This document shows positions 32,397-41,973 of a stretch of 47,776 nt of DNA, in pieces. Origin of the DNA: Candidatus Onthousia faecavium (GTDB taxonomy: Bacteria; Bacillota_I; Bacilli_A; RF39; UBA660). The notes under the pieces are model-generated. The model was not told the DNA's origin and did not search any database. It saw nothing but the letters and a program-made list of their open reading frames with translations. Position 1 is the stretch's first letter. The number at the start of each line of letters is the position of its first letter. A program made the position numbers and the translations under genes. Where the stretch lies: the NCBI GenBank assembly GCA_018711135.1, contig DVIS01000015.1, positions 1 through 47,776 of the forward strand, read 5' to 3'.

Positions 32397-35315
32397 TTAT
32401 GGGCTAGGGTCTTCTGTAGTGGTTTCTCCACTATCTCCACCACTTGGAAGATTTTCTGGTTCAATAGTGATTGTAATATTACCTGTTTCTTTAGTTTCCC
32501 CATCATAAGTGAAACGATATCTTAATGTATAAGTTCCAGCTTCTGTTAAAGTAGTAATACTTGTATCAGTGCTTGGACCTGATATACTAGAAAGATGCCA
32601 GTTGCTAGTATCAGCGGTTACATCTTCACCATTATTAGTAACTGTTATATAGTCTGTGATACTATTAATTGTAAATTTTGTAAAGGTCTGAGCAGATAGT
32701 TTATTGGCATTGATACTTAGATTAGAACTTTTCTTTTCTAATTTATAAGTAGCAGCTTCACTATCAAGTCCATCATATTTTCGATACGTAGCGACAACTT
32801 TATAAGTTCCATATGGATTAGATGGATTATTTAGTGTATAAGTTGTATTAGTAGTAAAGCCTAATAAAGTGTTATTAAAGTAAACATTATAACCAAAGTC
32901 ACCATAAGATGAGTCTGTTACACTTGGATTAACACCAGTCCAAGTTAATATTACTTTACTATTATCATAGGTTGCTACTAAGTTTGTTGGTTTAGAAAGA
33001 TTACTTACTGCAGTACTGTTTTGTGGTTCGTGACCTTTTTTAAATAGTTCATAAATAACTGATCCAGTATAACCACTACCAGCGATACGAGCAGTACTAC
33101 TGTTAGCGACAAGAGGAACACTTACAACACTATCTGGCATTGTGAATTCTTCTTTATCTTTTTCAAAAACCTCATTGGCTAGAGCGGTAAATAATCTATC
33201 ACGTTGAACGGTTCCAGATAAGTTATGGCAGTAATAACCTTGACTAACTAAATCAGCATTTGTTTTTTCATATCCATACCACATGGCAATAACAGTTTTA
33301 GTTGTATAACCGACTACCCAAGAATCTCTAATGGCATCATCAGCCATACCAAGACGTTCTCTTGTAGCAGCATCAAAGTTGGTCGTTCCTGTTTTCATAG
33401 AAACACGGTCCATTGCTCCGCCCCCGGTAATACTAGTGTCATCTAGGATACTTGTGATCATGTAAGCTGTAGAGTCTTCCATAGCTTTAACTTTATTACT
33501 TTCATGTTCATATTCTTCTCCGGTTTTAGTAAAGACAACTTTACTAACAGCATATGGTTCATTGTAATAACCACCGTTAGAGAAAGCAGCATAGGCAGCG
33601 GCCATATCTAGAGAATTAACTCCAGTAAAGGCTCCTAAAGCGTGAGCTTCATGAATTTTACCATTTTCGATTTCAGGTTCAATACCTAGTTTTTGAACGA
33701 ATTCAATAATTTTAGAATTATCTACTTGTTGGAAAGCTTTTAAAGCTGGGATATTACGAGAGATTGATAAAGCTTTACGCATTGTCATACTACCCATAAA
33801 TTTACCGTCCCAGTTATTAATAGATTGTCCATTAGAGTAAGAATAAGGTTCGTCTACAAACATATGGTAGTTATCATTACCATCGTTATAACCAAAGGTT
33901 GAAGCATTGTTATATTCAATTAATGGGCCATAATCAAATAATGGTTTAGCGGTTGATCCTGGTTGACGTTTAATATCTTCGCTAGTAGCAAAGTTTAAGG
34001 TATTAACACCTTCTTTGTTGCGGCCTGCTCCTACAGCTAAAATTTTACCTGTTTGACTATCTAAAACAGTTACTCCACTTTGAATTACATCATTGACCCA
34101 CGTATAACTTTCACCATTCATAACTCGGTTAACTCCATCTTGTTTTTCTCTATCTAAGTTAGTATAGATTTTCATTGGTTCAGTGTAGGGGTTTACCTCA
34201 TGATCAGCAGTACTGTATTTTTCTTTAACCTCTTCAACAACAGTATCGATGTAACCTTGATATTCGCTGTTACCGGTTGTGTCAGCGCTAGCATTGTAGT
34301 CAATTAAACTTTCAATACTAATAGAACTTGCCATTTCACGTTCTTCAGCGGTAATATAACCATGGCGTTCCATTAAATATAAAACGGTATTTCTTCTAGC
34401 TGTTGCTGCTTCAATGTTATCTTCATCTAGGGGTCTATAAGCATTAGGAGCTTGGAACATTCCAGCGATAAGGCTAGCTTCAGCTAAGTTAAGATCTTGA
34501 ATATCTTTATTAAAGTATACTTTAGCTGCTTGACTAACACCAAAGACATTTCCACCAAGTCCGTGGTTATTAACGTAGAATTCAATTATTTGCTCTTTAG
34601 TATAGTTTTTTTCAAGTTTGAAGACGGCTAGATAGATATCTTGAAATTTTCTAATAATACCATCAAAACCTTTTGCTACTCTTGAGGTAATGGAATTTTT
34701 AATAACTTGCATGGATAGAGTAGAAGCTCCACCGGCATCACTTTTACCAACTATTTGTCCTAGGGATGCTTTTAAAAATCTTGGGGCATCAAACCCGTTA
34801 TGTTGGAAGAATCTTGAATCTTCAGTAGCAACTATGGCATCTACTAAAACCTCAGGTAAATCTTCATAGGTTACTTTTTCTCTGATTTCACTTCCTAGTT
34901 TTGCAAATTCTTCACCATTAATATCATAAAGAACGGTTGGTTCATCACTATCTAGTTTTTCGGCATCAAATTTAGGATTGGCTGTTATAGCTACATAGAT
35001 GAGAAAAACAATTCCTGCTAACATAATAAGGATACCAAGGGATAGAATAATAATTAAAATAGTATTAACAATTTTTCGTTGTTTAGGTTTGTTTTTGACA
35101 CAGTCCAAAAGTTTTGCTATTCCAATAATAATTAAAAGTCCAACAGCCATAAAAGCAGTTACTAATAGACCAAGAATAAAATAACTGATGATCATAAGAG
35201 CTAAAAACATAATTGTAAAAATTAAAGTTATTTTTCCATTCTTAGAATTTGCTCTTGGTTCTTTTTTTGTTTTGGCTTTTTTAGTTTTAGATTTTACATC
35301 TTTTTTCTTTTTCAT
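32397..35315 (-). CDS. Class A penicillin-binding protein with FN3/Ig-like C-terminus
   Basis: The cytoplasmic start is very Lys-rich and hydrophobic segments lie at ~30-50, ~50-70 and ~84-110. The GT51 glycosyltransferase follows, with Glu165 in ATEDSRFFQHNGFD, GGASTLSMQVIKN, and EFYVNNHGLGGNVFGV. The transpeptidase (~400-700) has SxxK at Ser454 (GSTAK), SxN at Ser519-Asn521, and KTGT at 641-644. A C-terminal FN3 and an Ig-like domain with an acidic tail (~770-972) are added. It polymerises and cross-links peptidoglycan outside the membrane. GGAGG lies in the end of recU, three bases before the ATG. recU-ponA is the B. subtilis order, so it is the PBP1 orthologue. Confidence 0.95.
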   Translation of the reverse strand: MKKKKDVKSKTKKAKTKKEPRANSKNGKITLIFTIMFLALMIISYFILGLLVTAFMAVGLLIIIGIAKLLDCVKNKPKQRKIVNTILIIILSLGILIMLAGIVFLIYVAITANPKFDAEKLDSDEPTVLYDINGEEFAKLGSEIREKVTYEDLPEVLVDAIVATEDSRFFQHNGFDAPRFLKASLGQIVGKSDAGGASTLSMQVIKNSITSRVAKGFDGIIRKFQDIYLAVFKLEKNYTKEQIIEFYVNNHGLGGNVFGVSQAAKVYFNKDIQDLNLAEASLIAGMFQAPNAYRPLDEDNIEAATARRNTVLYLMERHGYITAEEREMASSISIESLIDYNASADTTGNSEYQGYIDTVVEEVKEKYSTADHEVNPYTEPMKIYTNLDREKQDGVNRVMNGESYTWVNDVIQSGVTVLDSQTGKILAVGAGRNKEGVNTLNFATSEDIKRQPGSTAKPLFDYGPLIEYNNASTFGYNDGNDNYHMFVDEPYSYSNGQSINNWDGKFMGSMTMRKALSISRNIPALKAFQQVDNSKIIEFVQKLGIEPEIENGKIHEAHALGAFTGVNSLDMAAAYAAFSNGGYYNEPYAVSKVVFTKTGEEYEHESNKVKAMEDSTAYMITSILDDTSITGGGAMDRVSMKTGTTNFDAATRERLGMADDAIRDSWVVGYTTKTVIAMWYGYEKTNADLVSQGYYCHNLSGTVQRDRLFTALANEVFEKDKEEFTMPDSVVSVPLVANSSTARIAGSGYTGSVIYELFKKGHEPQNSTAVSNLSKPTNLVATYDNSKVILTWTGVNPSVTDSSYGDFGYNVYFNNTLLGFTTNTTYTLNNPSNPYGTYKVVATYRKYDGLDSEAATYKLEKKSSNLSINANKLSAQTFTKFTINSITDYITVTNNGEDVTADTSNWHLSSISGPSTDTSITTLTEAGTYTLRYRFTYDGETKETGNITITIEPENLPSGGDSGETTTEDPSP

Positions 35316-35318
35316 ATT

Positions 35319-35876
35319 TTACCTCCAAAAAGTATCTACGATTTTTAAATAATCAAGGCGAGGATTATAGCCTTCTTTAATTAAAAAACCTCTTTTTTTA
35401 AAAAAAGTTAAAGGAATTGATTTCCTTTTATTATTGTTTGTAAAATAAAATAAGTCACTGGCTTTTAATAGATAAGTTTCATCTAATAAGGTAAACCTAA
35501 CAATAATAAAACCAATTCCTCCGTGTCTTTCAATATTTTCAAGATGTTTATATTGGTGAAGATGAATATTTGCTAGTGGGAAAGATGTCTTATTCTTTGT
35601 TTCTTTGGCTTCAAAATCTATATAGTGACCTTTATAAATACCATTATAATCGGTTGTAGATGGTTCTTTATAAAATGCTTCTTTTATAATAGCACCTTTA
35701 TTAATAAATTCTACTTTACTGACCTGTATAGGAGTTGGTTTTTTATATATATATGCAATATCATTATCTATATAGTAGGTATTACTTTGATTTAAATCAC
35801 TTTCTAAATCCATGCCTCTATTTTTATAATTAATTAGTCTGTTATGATCTTTTTTTATCCCAGTAGGATAATTCAT
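35319..35876 (-). CDS. recU: Holliday junction resolvase RecU
   Basis: RecU cuts four-way DNA junctions in recombination and chromosome segregation. The NYPTG start, NRGMDLESDLNQSN, KPTPIQV, the catalytic TDYNGIYKGHYIDFEAKET (Asp, Glu-x-Lys) and HLHQYKHLENI are all family motifs. ATG 35876 has AGGTGATT upstream, and a GTG at 35885 is also in frame. The length (185 aa) matches. It is the first gene of the recU-PBP operon, with the two genes three bases apart. Confidence 0.95.
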   Translation of the reverse strand: MNYPTGIKKDHNRLINYKNRGMDLESDLNQSNTYYIDNDIAYIYKKPTPIQVSKVEFINKGAIIKEAFYKEPSTTDYNGIYKGHYIDFEAKETKNKTSFPLANIHLHQYKHLENIERHGGIGFIIVRFTLLDETYLLKASDLFYFTNNNKRKSIPLTFFKKRGFLIKEGYNPRLDYLKIVDTFWR

Positions 35877-35954
35877 AGCAATCACCTATTTATAATTATA
35901 CTATATGTAGAGAAAAATAGCTATAATTTATTACTTTTCCTTGTTTTGGTTGAC

Positions 35955-35984
35955 AAAAAATATATCCTTTGTACTGGATATATT
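35955..35984 (-). terminator. Intrinsic terminator of the minus-strand gene
   Basis: AATATATCC and GGATATATT form a 9-bp stem. On the minus strand this is followed by TTTTTT. It overlaps the last two bases of the stop codon of the upstream gene. Confidence 0.75.
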
Positions 35985-36699
35985 AATTATTGTGCTGATT
36001 TTTTCTTTGCATGGTATAGACTTTAGTATAATTTTTTCTTTCTTCCTGACATTTTTCCATGGCTTCTCTTACAATTTGAAAATCTTTAGAAATATAACTT
36101 GTAATGGTAGGATAAAATTCCTCTAAATAGATGAATTCTTTGATAGCTTCTTTGACTTTTTCTAAAGAACTGTCTATAAGAGTGAGATCTTTGTTTTCAT
36201 TTCTATAAAAATGAAAATGTTCTAATTCATATTGTGTTGTTGCTTTGGGGTTAAAATAGTCTTCATAACTTTTTGCTTTTATAGAGATGCGTTCGATATC
36301 AATAAAATTTTTTCTAATGTGAAAGATGTGTTTTTGGTTATTATATGCTAGTTTAATATTCATATTTTCTTCGGTTATCTCTTTTGAAATATCTATAAAT
36401 TGATGTCGCATTGAGAAGATAAATTCTTCTTTTGGAACATCCCCAATTAAAAGATGATCAACATAGAAGGCATTATCTTTATCTCTATTTAAACTAAAAG
36501 CCCAATTTGTACCTTTAAATCTAATTCTTTTAGAATTATTTGGATCATTATAGATTTCCATTCTTTCAAGATTATGGTTATTTAAATCTTCCAAGTAAAA
36601 CCAATTATCTTTAATAAGAGGTTTATAACCTTTTACTTTAAAAAAATTAATAAGACTTTCGTCTCTTAGAAAATCTTCAAGTTTTTCCATTAAATTCAT
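35983..36699 (-). CDS. Hypothetical protein, 238 aa
   Basis: The family is not recognised. The protein is soluble and mixed alpha/beta, with an aromatic-rich middle (TNWAFSLNRDKDNAFYVDHL, IGDVPKEEFIFSMRHQF) and a helical charged end. GAGGTGATATT precedes the ATG at 36699 and the gene ends in its own terminator, so it is a real transcription unit. It lies between recU and gpsB and is divergent from the short ORF at 36838. No function is proposed. Confidence 0.7.
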   Translation of the reverse strand: MNLMEKLEDFLRDESLINFFKVKGYKPLIKDNWFYLEDLNNHNLERMEIYNDPNNSKRIRFKGTNWAFSLNRDKDNAFYVDHLLIGDVPKEEFIFSMRHQFIDISKEITEENMNIKLAYNNQKHIFHIRKNFIDIERISIKAKSYEDYFNPKATTQYELEHFHFYRNENKDLTLIDSSLEKVKEAIKEFIYLEEFYPTITSYISKDFQIVREAMEKCQEERKNYTKVYTMQRKNQHNN

Positions 36700-36837
36700 A
36701 ATATCACCTCAATTGCTTTATATTATACACTTATTTTGAAAAAAGAAAATAAAAAAATTAATTGTCATAATTATTCTTTCTTTGTCGAAATTGTTGTATC
36801 TTTTTTTTAATACGTTATGATAATAGTGGTGATAGAG

Positions 36838-36945
36838 ATGAATAATCATGATGTGATAGTAATTATTTCAAAAATTAGAAATGAAGTTCAAATAGCTTTA
36901 AGGCTTAACTCTTTAGAAAGTATGATGAAAAGATTGACAAAATAG
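36838..36945 (+). CDS. Small ORF, 35 aa, upstream of gpsB
   Basis: ATG 36838 has GTGGTGATAGAG upstream and opens a 35-codon helical frame (VIVIISKIRNEVQIALRLNS) ending in TAG 36943-36945. It lies 46 bases before gpsB, possibly in the same transcript. No family is recognised. Confidence 0.4.
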   Translation: MNNHDVIVIISKIRNEVQIALRLNSLESMMKRLTK

Positions 36946-36991
36946 ATTATCTTTTCTAAAATATAGAGTGTAAAGGGATTGGTGATTTAAT

Positions 36992-37324
36992 ATGTATCAA
37001 AATAAAATTGCCCTCACACCCCAGGAAATTTTAGAAAAGGATTTTAAAATTGACACAAGAGGGTATAGACTTAAAGAGGTAGATCAATTTCTTGATGTTG
37101 TTATTAGTGATTATGAACAGTTTTTTTCTATTATTGATAGCTTAGAAAAAGAAAAAGCTGAACTGTTAAGGGAGATAATGACCCTTAAACAAAATCTTAG
37201 AAATGCGAAAATGAATGCAGAAATTGTTAGAAATACATCAGATACTATGGAGGTTAATAACCTTGATATTCTAAGAAGACTTAGTCAATTAGAAAAAGAG
37301 GTATATGGTAAGAACGAGGATTAA
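36992..37324 (+). CDS. gpsB: GpsB cell-division adaptor (DivIVA family)
   Basis: GpsB shuttles the PBP1 synthase between the side wall and septum and links to FtsZ/EzrA. The N-terminal lipid- and PBP-binding DivIVA domain is complete: LTPQEILEKDFKIDTRGYRL, EVDQFLDVVISDYEQF. A parallel coiled coil and a C-terminal LDILRRLSQLEKEVYG helix follow (110 residues in total, the family size). A GGGATTGGTG ribosome site precedes the ATG. The position just before rnpB and close to recU-PBP is conserved with B. subtilis, and its partner PBP1 is encoded nearby. Confidence 0.96.
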   Translation: MYQNKIALTPQEILEKDFKIDTRGYRLKEVDQFLDVVISDYEQFFSIIDSLEKEKAELLREIMTLKQNLRNAKMNAEIVRNTSDTMEVNNLDILRRLSQLEKEVYGKNED

Positions 37325-37329
37325 TATTT

Positions 37330-37677
37330 TAGACAAGTGCTGGAATTAGGTTAATTCTAGAGGAAAGTCCATGCTCACACAGTTCTGCGATGACTGTAGT
37401 GTTCGTGCTTAAGGAAAAAATAACTTAAGGTAATGTTTTGCATTAACGGCGGTTTAGCACCTAAAGAGATTTCTATGGTGATTAACTGTAAAGTGCCACA
37501 GTGACGAATTTTTAGGAAACTAAAAAGTGAAACGCGGTAAACCCCACGAGTGAGAAACCCAAATTATGGTAGGGGAGTCTTAATAAGAAGAAATGAATTC
37601 TTTTAAGAACTAGAAATAGTAGATAGATACTTGTCACCTAGTAATAGGTACAGAACATGGCTTATTAAATATTAATT
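37330..37677 (+). ncRNA. rnpB: RNase P RNA, Bacillus (type B) class
   Basis: The RNA has the universal core GAGGAAAGTCCATGCTCAC near 37359 (P4/CR-I) and the closing ACAGAACATGGCTTAT near 37660 (CR-V). GAAACGCGGTAAACCCCACG lies between. Length (~345) and absence of a type A P6/L15 arrangement fit class B. It catalyses removal of 5' leaders from pre-tRNA with RnpA. The ends are approximate to a few bases. It directly follows gpsB, as in B. subtilis. Confidence 0.95.
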
Positions 37678-37699
37678 GTAGTTTAGATGAGGTGATGTG

Positions 37700-38188
37700 A
37701 TGAAGGAATTAGGTGAATATCTTCAGGATGTAAGACGAAATAATGGGGTTAGTCTTGAAGAAGCAGCTAGTGATTTGAAAGTTGATGAATTACTGCTTGA
37801 AAATATAGAGAGTGCTAATATTAGAGCTTTTAAAGATATTTATAGTCTTAAAGATTTAATTAAAGAGTATGCTAAATATTTAGGACTTGATCCTTTAAAA
37901 GTACAAGAAGAATTTAATGACTTTTTATTTGAACATACGTCAAAGATATCTTTAGATGATATTATGGCAGCGAAGAAGAAAAAAGAACTAGAAGAGAATA
38001 CTAAGAAGATTCAATCACCTTATACAAAAGAATATAAAAGAAAAATAAAAAAATGGCCAATAATATTATTTGGAATTAGTTTTGTGTTGGCTATTATAAT
38101 TTCGGTGGTTGTTATAAAAGCTATTAATAGAGAACCAGCTATCTCTAGTGAATTGAAAGGAGTAAAGTGGTATGAATACACCTACTAA
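37700..38188 (+). CDS. RodZ-like helix-turn-helix membrane protein
   Basis: The N-terminal ~75 residues are a RodZ-type helix-turn-helix (GEYLQDVRRNNGVSLEEAAS, VDELLLENIESANI, KDLIKEYAKYLGLDPLKVQE). A Lys-rich linker leads to one membrane helix (~115-137, WPIILFGISFVLAIIISVVV). A tail of ~20 residues follows. Known RodZ has about 300 residues with an outside beta domain; here it is missing, so the protein is short (162 aa) but the DNA-binding-like and membrane parts are kept. RodZ organises MreB in cell shape. The ATG 37700 follows AGATGAGGTG. It overlaps pgsA by 17 bases. Confidence 0.75.
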   Translation: MKELGEYLQDVRRNNGVSLEEAASDLKVDELLLENIESANIRAFKDIYSLKDLIKEYAKYLGLDPLKVQEEFNDFLFEHTSKISLDDIMAAKKKKELEENTKKIQSPYTKEYKRKIKKWPIILFGISFVLAIIISVVVIKAINREPAISSELKGVKWYEYTY

Positions 38189-38771
38189 GTTGACTTTTTT
38201 AAGAATTATTTTAACAATTGTTATGATTATTATCTTGATATTTCCTTTCTATTTAGTTGGTTTTAGTTTTCCACAGTTTTTAGTGGGAGGCTTTTATATA
38301 AAATCAGAGTATATTATAGCAGGAATTATCTTTTTAATTGCTAGTTTAACAGATTTTTTAGATGGTTATTTGGCGAGAAAGAATAATCAAGTTACAGATT
38401 TAGGAAAAATGTTAGATGCTATAGCTGATAAAGTTTTAGTTAATAGTGCTTTAATTATTCTTGCTTATAAAGGTTTTATTCCGGTTTGGATTCCAGTTAT
38501 TATAATCTTTAGAGATACCGTAGTTGATGCCATTAAGATGCAAGCAGGAAATAAAGGTAAGGTAGTAGCAGCAATTAAATCTGGGAAGATTAAAACTGCT
38601 TGTATGATGCCGGGGGTGGTATTAACTTTCTTTTATAATTTGCCTTTTGAACTTTGGAATATAAGAGTAGCTGATTTCTTGTTATATTTTGCAACAATTA
38701 TGGCTATTATTTCGATGATAGAGTATTTTAATCTTAACAAAAAATTAATTTTAGAGCCAAAGGAGAGTTAA
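38172..38771 (+). CDS. pgsA: CDP-diacylglycerol-glycerol-3-phosphate phosphatidyltransferase
   Basis: PgsA makes phosphatidylglycerol-phosphate from CDP-diacylglycerol and glycerol-3-phosphate in the membrane. The N-terminus MNTPTKLTFLRIILT is typical. DFLDGYLARKNNQVTDLGKM then LDAIADKVLVNSAL holds the CDP-alcohol motif D-G-x2-A-R-x8-G-x3-D-x3-D. Several membrane helices span the 199 residues. Its start lies inside the RodZ-like gene. The rodZ-like-pgsA-recA order matches the pgsA-cinA-recA neighbourhood of Bacillota, but cinA is absent here. Confidence 0.95.
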   Translation: MNTPTKLTFLRIILTIVMIIILIFPFYLVGFSFPQFLVGGFYIKSEYIIAGIIFLIASLTDFLDGYLARKNNQVTDLGKMLDAIADKVLVNSALIILAYKGFIPVWIPVIIIFRDTVVDAIKMQAGNKGKVVAAIKSGKIKTACMMPGVVLTFFYNLPFELWNIRVADFLLYFATIMAIISMIEYFNLNKKLILEPKES

Positions 38772-38843
38772 TTCTTCTTTTTTTTATTATTTGTTTTGGG
38801 AAAAATGAAAATTGAGAGGAAAAATGGTTTGAAAATTCAAAAA

Positions 38844-38857
38844 CAAACTTTTGTTCG
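38844..38857 (+). promoter_or_regulatory. LexA-type SOS box of recA
   Basis: CAAACTTTTGTTCG, read on the other strand, is CGAACAAAAGTTTG. It fits the Bacillus consensus CGAACRNRYGTTYG at all but one position. It lies just upstream of the -35 box of the recA promoter, where LexA would block transcription. Confidence 0.7.
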
Positions 38858-38865
38858 CAAAATGC

Positions 38866-38894
38866 TTGACTTTTTTATTTTTAACTTATACAAT
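38866..38894 (+). promoter_or_regulatory. Promoter of recA
   Basis: TTGACT (38866-38871) and TACAAT (38889-38894) are separated by exactly 17 bases. It is a strong housekeeping-type promoter, 31 bases before the recA start. Confidence 0.75.
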
Positions 38895-38924
38895 ATTATT
38901 GTATTTATTTTTTAGGAGGATGTT

Positions 38925-39941
38925 ATGAACAAATCAACAAGTAATAAAGATAAGAATTTAGAGCAGGTTTTAGCTGATATAGAAAAGCAATTTGGAAAAG
39001 GGGCTGTTATGAGATTAGGGGATAATCCTCATATGAAAATAGATGTTGTATCTAGTGGATGTTTAAGTCTAGATATAGCTTTAGGAGTAGGAGGTTACCC
39101 CAAAGGGAGAATTATTGAGATATATGGACCTGAATCTAGTGGTAAAACTACGTTTGCGTTGCAAGCGATTGCAGAGGTACAAAAACAAGGGGGAAGAGCG
39201 GCTTTTATAGATGCTGAGCATGCTCTTGATCCTGTTTATGCTAAAAGATTGGGAGTTAATACAAATGAACTTATTTTGTCACAGCCTGATACAGGAGAAC
39301 AAGCTCTTGAAATTTGTGAAGCTTTAGTTAGAAGTGAAGCAGTTAGTATTATAGTTATTGATTCAGTAGCGGCGTTGGTTCCTCAAGCAGAAATTGATGG
39401 AGAAATGGGAGATTCTCATGTTGGTTTACAAGCCAGATTGATGAGTCAAGCTTTACGAAAATTATCAGGAACTATTAATAAAACTAATACTATTGCTATA
39501 TTTATTAATCAGTTAAGAGAAAAAGTGGGAGTTATGTTTGGTAATCCTGAAACAACTCCAGGAGGTAGAGCTTTAAAATTTTATTCAACGATTAGACTAG
39601 ATATTAGAAGAAATGAACAACTTAAAATTGGTGATAAAGTAATGGGAAATAAAACGACGGTTAAAGTTGTAAAAAATAAAGTAGCACCTCCTTTTAAGAG
39701 TGCTGTAGTTGATATTATGTATGGTGAAGGTATATCTAGAGAAGGTGAAATTATCGATTTAGGTAGTGAAGCAGGAGTTATAGAAAAAACAGGTTCTTGG
39801 TATTCTTATAATGGCGAAAAGTTAGGACAAGGCAAAGAAAATGTAAAATTACTTCTTAAAGATAAAGAAGATTTATGTAATGAAATTGAAGAAAAGGTTA
39901 GAGAGTATTATGGTATTAGTTTAAATAAAAAGGAAGCATAA
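38925..39941 (+). CDS. recA: Recombinase RecA
   Basis: RecA catalyses strand exchange and triggers LexA cleavage in the SOS response. The Walker A loop [10 protein letters not shown], Walker [21 protein letters not shown], the DNA-binding loop [20 protein letters not shown], and [20 protein letters not shown] are all intact. The length, 338 residues, lacks some of the C-terminal acidic tail. AGGAGG precedes the ATG. A LexA-type box in the promoter shows SOS control. It ends in a hairpin terminator. Confidence 0.98.
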   Translation: MNKSTSNKDKNLEQVLADIEKQFGKGAVMRLGDNPHMKIDVVSSGCLSLDIALGVGGYPKGRIIEIYGPESSGKTTFALQAIAEVQKQGGRAAFIDAEHALDPVYAKRLGVNTNELILSQPDTGEQALEICEALVRSEAVSIIVIDSVAALVPQAEIDGEMGDSHVGLQARLMSQALRKLSGTINKTNTIAIFINQLREKVGVMFGNPETTPGGRALKFYSTIRLDIRRNEQLKIGDKVMGNKTTVKVVKNKVAPPFKSAVVDIMYGEGISREGEIIDLGSEAGVIEKTGSWYSYNGEKLGQGKENVKLLLKDKEDLCNEIEEKVREYYGISLNKKEA

Positions 39942-39952
39942 GTCTTCCTTTT
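39928..39952. terminator. Terminator between recA and the convergent XRE gene
   Basis: AAAAGGAAG and CTTCCTTTT form a 9-bp stem around CATAAGT, including the recA stop codon. It serves as a bidirectional terminator. Confidence 0.8.
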
Positions 39953-40175
39953 AAATAATAATTTCTTCTTTTATATCTTCACTAATAATTAATAATTCAT
40001 TAGGAGTGCAATCTAAAAGATAACAAAACATTTCAATATATTTAAAGGAGATAGAGCTTGTTTCTCCCCTAATAATGCGATTTAAATTACGAGATGTTAT
40101 ATTCATTTTTTGACATAACCAATATTTACTTCGTCTATTCCTTTTTAACAATTCTTCAATATTAACTTTAACCAT
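39951..40175 (-). CDS. Cro/CI-type (XRE) small regulator, 74 aa
   Basis: The 74-residue product is a single XRE domain. LKRNRRSKYWLCQKMNITSR is helix 1-2, NLNRIIRGETSSISFKYIEM the recognition helix, and FCYLLDCTPNELL the last helices. It is typical of the short regulators of the Xre family in Bacillota, with the cognate sites unknown. No clear ribosome site is visible before the ATG at 40175. It faces recA tail-to-tail and is divergent from rny, whose upstream region it may affect. Confidence 0.85.
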   Translation of the reverse strand: MVKVNIEELLKRNRRSKYWLCQKMNITSRNLNRIIRGETSSISFKYIEMFCYLLDCTPNELLIISEDIKEEIII

Positions 40176-40301
40176 TCTTAATCACCCAATTTCTGTTAAC
40201 TAGATTTTATAAAAAATGATTAATTCAGATAAGATACTTATATTACCTCTACAAAAGATATTTTAAGATAGGGTTTGTCTTTTGCTCTTATAAACGCCCC
40301 C

Positions 40302-40330
40302 TTGACAAGTTATCTTTTCAAATTTACAAT
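40302..40330 (+). promoter_or_regulatory. Promoter of the RNase Y gene
   Basis: TTGACA (40302-40307) and TACAAT (40325-40330) are 17 bases apart, close to consensus. The leader is ~50 bases long. The rest of 40176-40301 shows no gene. Confidence 0.75.
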
Positions 40331-40388
40331 AGAGTTAGATTATAGTTTAGATTTAATTATTTAAAATATATTCTAATGGAGGTATGAT

Positions 40389-41942
40389 ATGACAGAATTA
40401 TTACTCTCCATTTTACTTATAATTTTTGGACTTTTTTGTGGTTTTGGATTAACTTTATTAGTAAATTTTCTAAGAGAAGGAACAATATCTAAAAAAATAG
40501 ATAAAATGCTTGATGAAGCAAATCGTAATGCTGATAAGATTAAAAGAGATGCTGTTATGGAAGCAAAAGAGAAAGCTTATCAGTTAAAACTTGAAGTGGA
40601 GAAAGATATAAAAGAAAAGAAAAGTGAACTTAAAGATAATGAAACAAGATTATTACAAAGGGAGAGTAGTTTAGACAAAAGGGATGAATTGTGCCAAAAG
40701 AGGGAAGCTACTCTTGATGAAAGAGAAGAAAAGATAATTCAAAGACAAAAAGAAATTCAAGATGAACAAGTTAAAGTGGAGGAAATAAAGAAAGAACAAA
40801 TTGCTTTGTTAGAAGAGATATCTTCATATAGCAAAGAAAAAGCTCATGATATGATTATGCGTAATGTCAAAGAAGCGATGAGTAGAGAAATTGCTATTTA
40901 TATTAGTGAACAAGAAAATGAAGCTAAAATGAATGCTGATAAAAAGGCTCATGAATTAATAGTAAGTTCGATGCAAAAATATGCTGCTGATATTGCTAGT
41001 GATCAGACTGTTACGGTAGTTAGTCTTCCTAATGATGAAATGAAAGGAAGATTGATTGGAAGAGAAGGGAGAAATATTAGAACAATTGAGGCAATAACAG
41101 GGGTTGATTTAATTATTGATGATACTCCAGAGGCAGTTGTGTTGTCTAGTTTTGATCCTTTACGAAGAGAAATGGCAAGAATTACTTTGGAGACTTTAAT
41201 TAAAGATGGAAGAATTCATCCAACAAGAATTGAAGAGGTATATGATAAAGTAGTTAAAGATACAAAAGAACAAATATTAGAGTTTGGTAATAATGCTTTA
41301 TTTGAATTAGGTATTACTAAGATGGCTCCAGAGTTGATTGAGTTAATTGGTAAACTTCATTATCGAACTAGCTATGGTCAAAATGCTTTACAGCATTCTT
41401 TAGAGGTTGCTAACTTAGCAGGATTAATGGCTGGTGAGTTAGGTGAAGATGTAACTTTAGCGAAAAGAGCAGGATTATTGCATGATATTGGGAAAGCTGT
41501 GGATCATGAAATAGAAGGAAGTCATGTTGAAATAGGTGTAGAGTTTGCTAAAAAATATGGTGAGAATGATATAGTTATTAATGCTATTGCTTCTCATCAT
41601 GGAGAAAGTGATGCTATATCAGTTATTTCTGTTTTAGTAGCAACTGCTGATGCTCTTTCAGCTTCAAGACCAGGAGCAAGAAATGATTCTTTAGAGAACT
41701 ATATTAAACGTTTAGCGCAACTTGAAGAGGTAGCAAATAATATTGAAGGTGTTGAAAAAGCTTATGCGATGCAAGCAGGAAGAGAACTTAGAGTAGTAGT
41801 TGAACCTGATAAGATTGATGATTTAGAAGCTCACAGAGTAGCTAGAGAGATAAAAGAAAAGATAGAAGAAACACTTAATTATCCTGGAACAATAAAAATT
41901 ACGGTACTTAGAGAAACAAGAGTACAAGAGGAAGCAAAATAA
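40389..41942 (+). CDS. rny: Ribonuclease Y
   Basis: RNase Y is the membrane endoribonuclease that initiates mRNA decay in Bacillota. It has an N-terminal membrane helix (~4-27), then a long coiled coil (~30-170), a KH RNA-binding domain (~205-270, [20 protein letters not shown]), and an HD domain with [10 protein letters not shown] and [12 protein letters not shown] (metal HD pair). Its 517 residues match the family. AATGGAGG precedes the ATG. It is transcribed alone and ends in a bidirectional terminator with the RNase J gene. Both main RNA-decay enzymes are thus side by side. Confidence 0.97.
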   Translation: MTELLLSILLIIFGLFCGFGLTLLVNFLREGTISKKIDKMLDEANRNADKIKRDAVMEAKEKAYQLKLEVEKDIKEKKSELKDNETRLLQRESSLDKRDELCQKREATLDEREEKIIQRQKEIQDEQVKVEEIKKEQIALLEEISSYSKEKAHDMIMRNVKEAMSREIAIYISEQENEAKMNADKKAHELIVSSMQKYAADIASDQTVTVVSLPNDEMKGRLIGREGRNIRTIEAITGVDLIIDDTPEAVVLSSFDPLRREMARITLETLIKDGRIHPTRIEEVYDKVVKDTKEQILEFGNNALFELGITKMAPELIELIGKLHYRTSYGQNALQHSLEVANLAGLMAGELGEDVTLAKRAGLLHDIGKAVDHEIEGSHVEIGVEFAKKYGENDIVINAIASHHGESDAISVISVLVATADALSASRPGARNDSLENYIKRLAQLEEVANNIEGVEKAYAMQAGRELRVVVEPDKIDDLEAHRVAREIKEKIEETLNYPGTIKITVLRETRVQEEAK

Positions 41943-41973
41943 AAAATAGAGTTTTGATTGAACTCTATTTTTT
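41941..41973. terminator. Bidirectional terminator (rny / RNase J)
   Basis: AAAAAATAGAGTT and AACTCTATTTTTT form a 13-bp stem around TTGATTG. Both strands have a T-run, so it serves both convergent genes and overlaps the end of the RNase J gene. Confidence 0.9.

Noticed and set aside
40176..40301. Possible T-box or riboswitch before rny
   Set aside because: No conserved T-box sequence or riboswitch core could be identified; only a normal promoter follows.
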